A stretch of 64,000 bases of DNA from Myxococcus sp. CA023 (GTDB taxonomy: Bacteria > Myxococcota > Myxococcia > Myxococcales > Myxococcaceae). The notes beneath the pieces were generated by a model, which saw only the letters and a program-made list of their open reading frames with translations, had not been told where the DNA came from and ran no database searches. This document shows, piece by piece, positions 59,841 through 64,000 of this stretch (position 1 is the stretch's first letter; each line of letters opens with the position of its first letter). The stretch spans positions 1-64,000 of the forward strand of contig NZ_JAAEAH010000048.1 in assembly GCF_010998615.1 (NCBI RefSeq), written 5' to 3'. Both the position numbers and the translations under genes were made by a program.

Positions 59841-60179
59841 CTACTGCACCCAGCGTTTGCTGGTCTGGTACGCGTTCACCAGGGGGGAGACCAGGGTGAT
59901 GCGCGGCCCCCAACGGGTGGCGTCCTCCTGGTCTTCATCCCGCAGGGATTTCAGTGAAAGAATTTCCGACATACAGGCCAGCGGCGCGTGCTGCCAGACC
60001 TGGGTGAGGTCGTCGGCGGTCACGTCGCCGATGAGCTCGCCGTGCACGTCGTCCACCACCGGCAGCCGGCTCGGGCCATACCGCTGCATCAGTGACAGTG
60101 CCCTCACCACCGTGTCCGTGGGGAAGAGCGTCACCGCCTTCGCCACCCTGTCCTCGCGCTCCACGTACAGCTCCGTCAT
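59841..60179 (-). CDS. CBS-domain protein
   Basis: 112 residues from ATG 60179 (MTELYVEREDRVAKAVTLF). One pair-half of CBS architecture is clear: PTDTVVRALSLMQRYGPSRLPVVDD, VHGELIGDVTADDL, ending with a less conserved C-terminal half; a second full CBS motif is not obvious, so this is either a single CBS unit that dimerises or a degenerate pair. Such modules bind adenosyl nucleotides and regulate partner proteins; no partner is fused here. Its 3' end overlaps the LysR remnant on the other strand. Cytoplasmic. Confidence 0.8.
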   Translation of the reverse strand: MTELYVEREDRVAKAVTLFPTDTVVRALSLMQRYGPSRLPVVDDVHGELIGDVTADDLTQVWQHAPLACMSEILSLKSLRDEDQEDATRWGPRITLVSPLVNAYQTSKRWVQ

Positions 60180-60325
60180 CGCCGGCCTCGCCACCCTGTT
60201 GTTGCCCTGCGAGGCACCGTAGCAAGACAGTTGCCAACAACCGGGGCGTTGCCCGGCACGGGCGGGGAGGCAGGCGAGGGCTGGCTGCTGTCGCCCGGGT
60301 GACACACTTCGTGGGACGAAGGCGG

Positions 60326-61102
60326 CTACAGCCGGATGCCCACCGAGGTCCGCAACTGGGTGTCGAGCTTGGGGACGCCCATGGGCGGAGAGTTGTCGAA
60401 GGTGAGGTTGAAGCCGATGCCCACGCTGAGGCGTTCGTTGGGCTTCACCTCGAAGATGGTGTCGTTGAGCAGGCGGATGTCGGCGGGATTCGTCACGCGG
60501 GGCTGGGCGTAGAGCGTCTGCACCAGGAAGACGTTCTCCATGAACTCCAGCCGCCCCAGCACGTAGCTGGACAGGCGCGGGTCGGTGCGGAACTCCCCGG
60601 CATCCGGTTCGGAATCCCGGCGGATGCGCTCGTGCTCCAGCATCAGCGCGAGCCCCACCACCAGCATGGCCTTCTTGTCGGTCAGCACCCTCACCCGGGG
60701 CCCCGCGCCCAGCAGGGCCCGGAACTGGATGCGGCGGAACTTGTCGAACTCGTGTTGGAGGAACACCTCGCCGGAGAGCCGCTCCGTGAATCCGTAGCGG
60801 TAGCGGACGTGCTCCATCACCTTGCTGACGATGACCTCATTGGCGGCGAAGGCGTACTCTCCCCGGATGACGGCCAGCCAGGTGTGCTTCTCGCTGCGCC
60901 ACTGGCCCAGCAGGGCGCCGCGCACGCTGAAGAGGTCGGTGCTGCCCGTGCGCCAGTCCGCGCCCAGGTCCACGGCCACCGAACGCCCCGGGCCCGTGTT
61001 CTCGTCGAACAGCGCCTGGACGTTGACGATCTGCGCCGCCGCGCTCGCCGCGTGAAGCCACACGAGCAGCAGCACCCACCTGCTGGATTTCCGTCCCGCC
61101 AT
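60326..61102 (-). CDS. DUF481 outer-membrane beta-barrel-like protein
   Basis: 258 residues from ATG 61102; signal peptide MAGRKSSRWVLLLVWLHAASAAAQ. Mature sequence has regular amphipathic strands (SVAVDLGADWRTGSTDLFSV, HTWLAVIRGEYAFAAN, SGEVFLQHEFDKFRRIQFRA, ARGLALMLEHERI-type), with NDTIFEVKPNERLSVGIG near the end and a terminal RLDTQLRTSVGIRL-like strand that ends in a hydrophobic-x-L residue as barrels do. The HVRYRYGF and FLQHEFDKF blocks match DUF481 (YdiY-type) proteins. Function unknown. Same strand as the B3/B4 gene upstream, 50 bp away. Confidence 0.85.
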   Translation of the reverse strand: MAGRKSSRWVLLLVWLHAASAAAQIVNVQALFDENTGPGRSVAVDLGADWRTGSTDLFSVRGALLGQWRSEKHTWLAVIRGEYAFAANEVIVSKVMEHVRYRYGFTERLSGEVFLQHEFDKFRRIQFRALLGAGPRVRVLTDKKAMLVVGLALMLEHERIRRDSEPDAGEFRTDPRLSSYVLGRLEFMENVFLVQTLYAQPRVTNPADIRLLNDTIFEVKPNERLSVGIGFNLTFDNSPPMGVPKLDTQLRTSVGIRL

Positions 61103-61152
61103 GGCCCGGGTCTGCCCCGTCGGCCGGCATGGTTCAATGGCTCCCGTGCGGC

Positions 61153-61779
61153 TCAGGGCAGGCGCTCCACCGTGGCCCCCGCGCGCTCCAGCAGCTCCCG
61201 GTACCAGTCGAAGGCGCGCGCGGTCCGCTCGCCCAGGGCCTTGGCGCCCCAGAGCACGGTGAGGGTGCGGCGGGTGTCCGCGTTCGTCTTGGTGCGCTGC
61301 GCGTCCTTGACGGCGTTGGCGCACGGGCCTTCTGCGTCGAAGAGACACAGCAGGCCCGCCAGGTCGATGCTCTGCCCGGACGCGTTGAAGACGTACTGCG
61401 CGCCCTCCGGGGCCACGCCTACGCGGAAGGGGGCGGTGGCCCGGTCCAGGTCCACCACGCTGATGGGCAGGCCGCTGTGCAGGGACACCGCGTTGCAGGC
61501 ATCCACGGCCAGGTTGATGGCGCCCAGCGAGCCGTCACCCGAGGCGCGCACCAGGTACTCCGACGCGGGCTTGCCACGCCCGGTGGGCTTGTAGCCGCCG
61601 TGGCGGAGCATGTCGCGGATGGCGCCGCGCACGGTGTCGTCGCTGGACAGGGGCGCGGTGGCGCCGGGCTTCAGCAGGGCCACCAGCCACTCCGGGGAGG
61701 GCAGTCCGCCCAGGGGCGCGGGGAAGGTGGTGGTGAAGGCCAGGGTGTCCAGGGAGGGGTGGGCGTCGACGGTCAGCAC
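61153..61779 (-). CDS. B3/B4 tRNA-binding-domain (DUF/FRS-editing-like) protein
   Basis: 208 residues from a proposed GTG at 61779 (VLTVDAHPSLDTLAF); no good ATG lies before. Conserved blocks GTxGKPASEYLVRASGDG, LGAINLAVDACNAVSLHSGL, ISVVDLDRATAPFRVGVAPE and GLLCLFDAEGPCANAVKDAQR match the B3/B4 domain of phenylalanyl-tRNA synthetase beta subunits, found alone in many bacteria, where it resembles the editing module that clears mischarged tRNA. The trailing DTRRTLTVLWGAKALGERT is also typical. Role as a free-standing editing or metabolic enzyme is inferred only. Divergent from the ABC-F gene. Confidence 0.82.
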   Translation of the reverse strand: MLTVDAHPSLDTLAFTTTFPAPLGGLPSPEWLVALLKPGATAPLSSDDTVRGAIRDMLRHGGYKPTGRGKPASEYLVRASGDGSLGAINLAVDACNAVSLHSGLPISVVDLDRATAPFRVGVAPEGAQYVFNASGQSIDLAGLLCLFDAEGPCANAVKDAQRTKTNADTRRTLTVLWGAKALGERTARAFDWYRELLERAGATVERLP

Positions 61780-61964
61780 GGCGCGGCAGTCTATGCCATG
61801 GCGCGAGTGGGGGCAGGTCCCACTTCCAGCCTGGGACCGGGGGCTCCCCCGCCTGTCGGCTCCCATGCAAGAGAAGTCGCTTCCCAGGGGTTCGGAACAT
61901 TCTTCCCGGGGCGGGCTACGTGGCATAAGGGCGCCGCACCCGCTTCCGGGCCCCCCGCACGCAC

Positions 61965-63587
61965 ATGATTCGTCTCGACAACATCAGCAAGCAGAACGGC
62001 CAGCAGATTCTCTTCATCGAGGCCTCCGCGGCGCTCCACAAGGGGGAGAAGGTGGGCCTCGTCGGACCCAACGGGGCCGGCAAGACGACGCTGTTCCGGA
62101 TGATTACCAGCCAGGAGCACCCCGACGAGGGCCAGGTCGCGGTCGACCGGGGCGTCACCATTGGCTACTTCAGCCAGGACGTGGGTGAGATGGAGGGCCG
62201 CAGCGCCGCCGCCGAGGTGATGGACGGCGCGGGCCCGGTGAGCACGGTGGCCGCCGAGCTGAAGGAACTGGAGGCCGCCATGGCCGACCCGGACCAGGCG
62301 GACAACATGGACAAGCTCGTGGAGCGCTACGGCCTGGTCCAGGGGCGCTTCGAGGAGCTGGGCGGCTACGCGCTGGAAGGCCGCGCGCGGGAGATTCTCG
62401 CGGGCCTGGGCTTCAGCCAGGAGATGATGGACGGCGACGTGGGCGCGCTGTCGGGCGGTTGGAAGATGCGCGTGGCGCTGGCCCGCATCCTCCTGATGCG
62501 CCCGGACGCGATGCTGCTCGACGAGCCGAGCAACCATCTCGACATCGAGAGCCTCATCTGGCTGGAGGAGTTCCTCAAGAACTACGACGGCGCGCTGCTG
62601 ATGACGTCGCACGACCGCGAGTTCATGAACCGCATCGTGAACAAGGTGGTGGAGATCGACGGCGGCTCGCTGTCGACGTACACCGGCAACTACGAGTTCT
62701 ACGAGCAGCAGCGGGCGATGAACGAGAAGCAGCAGCAGGCGCAGTTCGAGCGCCAGCAGGCCATGCTCGCCAAGGAGCTGAAGTTCATCGAGCGCTTCAA
62801 GGCGCGCGCCTCGCACGCCGCGCAGGTGCAGAGCCGGGTGAAGAAGCTGGAGAAGATTGAGCGCGTGGAGCCGCCCAAGCGGCGCCAGACGGTGCTCTTC
62901 GAGTTCCAGCCGGCGCCGCGCTCGGGCGACGACGTGGTGAGCCTGAAGGGCGTTCACAAGGCCTACGGCAGCCGCACCATCTACGAGGGGCTGGACTTCC
63001 TGGTGCGCCGCACGGAGCGCTGGGCCGTCATGGGCGTCAACGGCGCGGGCAAGTCCACGCTGCTGAAGCTGGTGACGGGCTCCACGCAGCCGGACACGGG
63101 CAACGTGGCGCTGGGGGGCAGCGTGAAGATGGGTTACTTCGCGCAGCACGCCATGGACCTGCTGGACGGCGAGCGGACGGTGTTCCAGGCGCTGGAGGAC
63201 GCCTTCCCTCGCGCGGGTCAGGGCTCGCTGCGGGCGCTGGCCGGCTGCTTCGGCTTCTCCGGCGACGAGGTGGAGAAGAAGTGCCGCGTGCTGTCCGGTG
63301 GTGAGAAGGCCCGGCTCGTCATGGCGAAGATGCTCTTCGACCCGCCGAACTTCCTGGTGTTGGACGAGCCCACCAACCACCTGGACATGGCCACGAAGGA
63401 GATGCTGATTACGGCGCTCTCCCGCTACGAGGGGACGATGCTGTTCGTCTCCCACGACCGTCACTTCCTGGCCGCGCTGTCCAACCGCGTGCTGGAGCTG
63501 ACGCCCGAGGGCATCCACCAGTACGGCGGCGGCTACACCGAGTACGTGGCCCGCACCGGCCAGGAAGCGCCGGGCCTGCGGAGCTGA
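61965..63587 (+). CDS. ABC-F family ATPase (YbiT-like)
   Basis: 540 residues from ATG 61965. Two ABC cassettes: Walker A GPNGAGKTT (~34) and GVNGAGKST (~356), signatures LSGGWKMRVALARIL (~164) and LSGGEKARLVMAKML, Walker B LLDEPSNHLD and VLDEPTNHLD, H-switches SHDREF and SHDRHF. The linker between the cassettes (~240-310) is a long charged alpha hairpin (EQQRAMNEKQQQAQFERQQA), the P-site tRNA interaction motif. No membrane domain, as in all ABC-F translation factors. Length and PSNHLD variant favour YbiT. It probably acts on ribosomes stalled or in regulation; antibiotic-resistance roles belong to other ABC-F branches. Ends convergent with the PH-domain gene. Confidence 0.93.
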   Translation: MIRLDNISKQNGQQILFIEASAALHKGEKVGLVGPNGAGKTTLFRMITSQEHPDEGQVAVDRGVTIGYFSQDVGEMEGRSAAAEVMDGAGPVSTVAAELKELEAAMADPDQADNMDKLVERYGLVQGRFEELGGYALEGRAREILAGLGFSQEMMDGDVGALSGGWKMRVALARILLMRPDAMLLDEPSNHLDIESLIWLEEFLKNYDGALLMTSHDREFMNRIVNKVVEIDGGSLSTYTGNYEFYEQQRAMNEKQQQAQFERQQAMLAKELKFIERFKARASHAAQVQSRVKKLEKIERVEPPKRRQTVLFEFQPAPRSGDDVVSLKGVHKAYGSRTIYEGLDFLVRRTERWAVMGVNGAGKSTLLKLVTGSTQPDTGNVALGGSVKMGYFAQHAMDLLDGERTVFQALEDAFPRAGQGSLRALAGCFGFSGDEVEKKCRVLSGGEKARLVMAKMLFDPPNFLVLDEPTNHLDMATKEMLITALSRYEGTMLFVSHDRHFLAALSNRVLELTPEGIHQYGGGYTEYVARTGQEAPGLRS

Positions 63588-63600
63588 GGCGCGCGGTTCA

Positions 63601-63625
63601 GGCACGGGCCGACAGCGCCCGTGCC
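63601..63625. terminator. Bidirectional hairpin terminator
   Basis: GGCACGGGC (63601-63609) pairs perfectly with GCCCGTGCC (63617-63625), 9 bp, 7-nt loop, between the convergent stops at 63587 and 63634. Confidence 0.65.
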
Positions 63626-63633
63626 CCGCGTGC

Positions 63634-64000
63634 TCAGGACTCCGCGCGGCTCCGTGCCGCCAGGACGCCCCGGAGCGCCCGCATCTCACCCAGCAGCTCC
63701 TTCGCCGCGCCGAGCGTCTCGGCCGAGGGAGCCGTTGAGGGCGGCGGCAGGGCCGGCTCGGCATGCTGCGGCTCGCCCAGCCCGGCGTCCCGGTGCATGC
63801 GCACGCGCGTCATGATGACGTCGCGAATCTCCTCCGGATTGTCCACGCCCCGGAAGTGGGCCTCATGCAGCCCTTCGCGGGTCGACGCGTCCGCGTCGCG
63901 CGAACCGCTGTTGCCGCCTCCACCCGCCGTCTCCACCTTCACGTCGGAGATGCCGAACAGCCGCTGAAGCGGGTTCTGCCGGATGGAGACCTGCTGGATG
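63634..64000 (-). CDS. PH-domain (bPH2/DUF304) protein, 5' partial at window end
   Basis: Only the C-terminal ~121 residues are in the window; reading continues past position 64000. The visible start is IQQVSIRQNPLQRLFGISDV and KVETAGGG, the hallmark ends of the bPH2/YdbS-YdbT type membrane-associated PH domain (IxxVxVxQxPLQRxxGxxDVxVxTAGG). The rest is a variable tail (~95 residues) with a GVDNPEEIRDVIMTRVRM helix and a Pro/Ala/Ser stretch, ending in a helix KELLGEMRALRGVLAARS. Membrane helices of the family would be in the missing N-terminal part. Function of bPH2 proteins is unclear, some take part in membrane stress responses. Window ends before the start codon. Confidence 0.8.
   Translation of the reverse strand, partial: IQQVSIRQNPLQRLFGISDVKVETAGGGGNSGSRDADASTREGLHEAHFRGVDNPEEIRDVIMTRVRMHRDAGLGEPQHAEPALPPPSTAPSAETLGAAKELLGEMRALRGVLAARSRAES

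Overview
The window comes from a high-GC delta-proteobacterial type genome, almost certainly a myxobacterium of the Cystobacterineae (Myxococcus or Corallococcus-like). Reasons seen in the sequence: third-position GC so strong that most genes carry long antisense shadow frames; a DUSAM-domain protein (a family I know only from myxobacteria); a Ser/Thr kinase fused to a PilZ domain; many PAS-rich orphan histidine kinases and secreted lipoproteins; and an infC gene with an ATC start and a C-terminal extension, as described for M. xanthus dsg. No tRNA, rRNA, insertion sequence, prophage or CRISPR array was seen.

Layout. 1-8.1 kb: a lamin-tail lipoprotein and an overlapping SNase lipoprotein, a PAS histidine kinase, a secreted coiled protein, a decayed TerC remnant, ArsC, a TonB-like protein and a DUF938 methyltransferase. 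8.1-9.4 kb: infC with a long leader. 9.6-19.6 kb: a tightly packed five-gene operon of the YfaP/YfaT/YfaA/YfaS/YfaQ families built round a 1572-residue periplasmic alpha-2-macroglobulin with a CLEQ thioester; its last gene carries residues typical of a zinc peptidase, a penicillin-binding transpeptidase and SpoIID. 19.8-28.1 kb: a secreted trypsin-like protease and four exported proteins of unknown role, one with HEAT-like helices behind a beta-rich domain. 28.2-33.7 kb: glycosyltransferase, DUF4142 protein, duplicated-domain lipoprotein, and a quaternary-amine ABC importer whose binding protein and permease are one polypeptide. 33.7-35.1 kb: a small accessory-looking set (SUKH-type, DUSAM, Cys-rich lipoprotein). 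35.2-40.8 kb: ctaA, a sigma-54-promoted structured intergenic RNA that resembles Pxr, and an unusual sigma-54 activator with its DNA-binding domain at the N terminus, divergent from a membrane coiled-coil protein. 40.9-48.1 kb: MscS channel, aldehyde dehydrogenase, PAP2 phosphatase, histone-deacetylase-like fusion and hexapeptide acyltransferase. 48.3-55.3 kb: second PAS/GAF histidine kinase, neutral ceramidase, kinase-PilZ fusion, SWIM-finger DNA ligase. 55.4-64 kb: gluconokinase, carbonic anhydrase, dihydroxyacetone kinase, SDR with a LysR remnant, CBS protein, DUF481 protein, B3/B4 protein, ABC-F ATPase and a PH-domain protein cut by the window end.

How parts work together. The macroglobulin operon looks like an envelope defence or wall-repair unit: a protease trap co-expressed with predicted peptidoglycan enzymes. 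The lamin-tail/SNase pair suggests extracellular DNA handling. Signalling genes (two orphan histidine kinases, kinase-PilZ, sigma-54 activator plus candidate sRNA) fit the regulatory load of a developmental myxobacterium.
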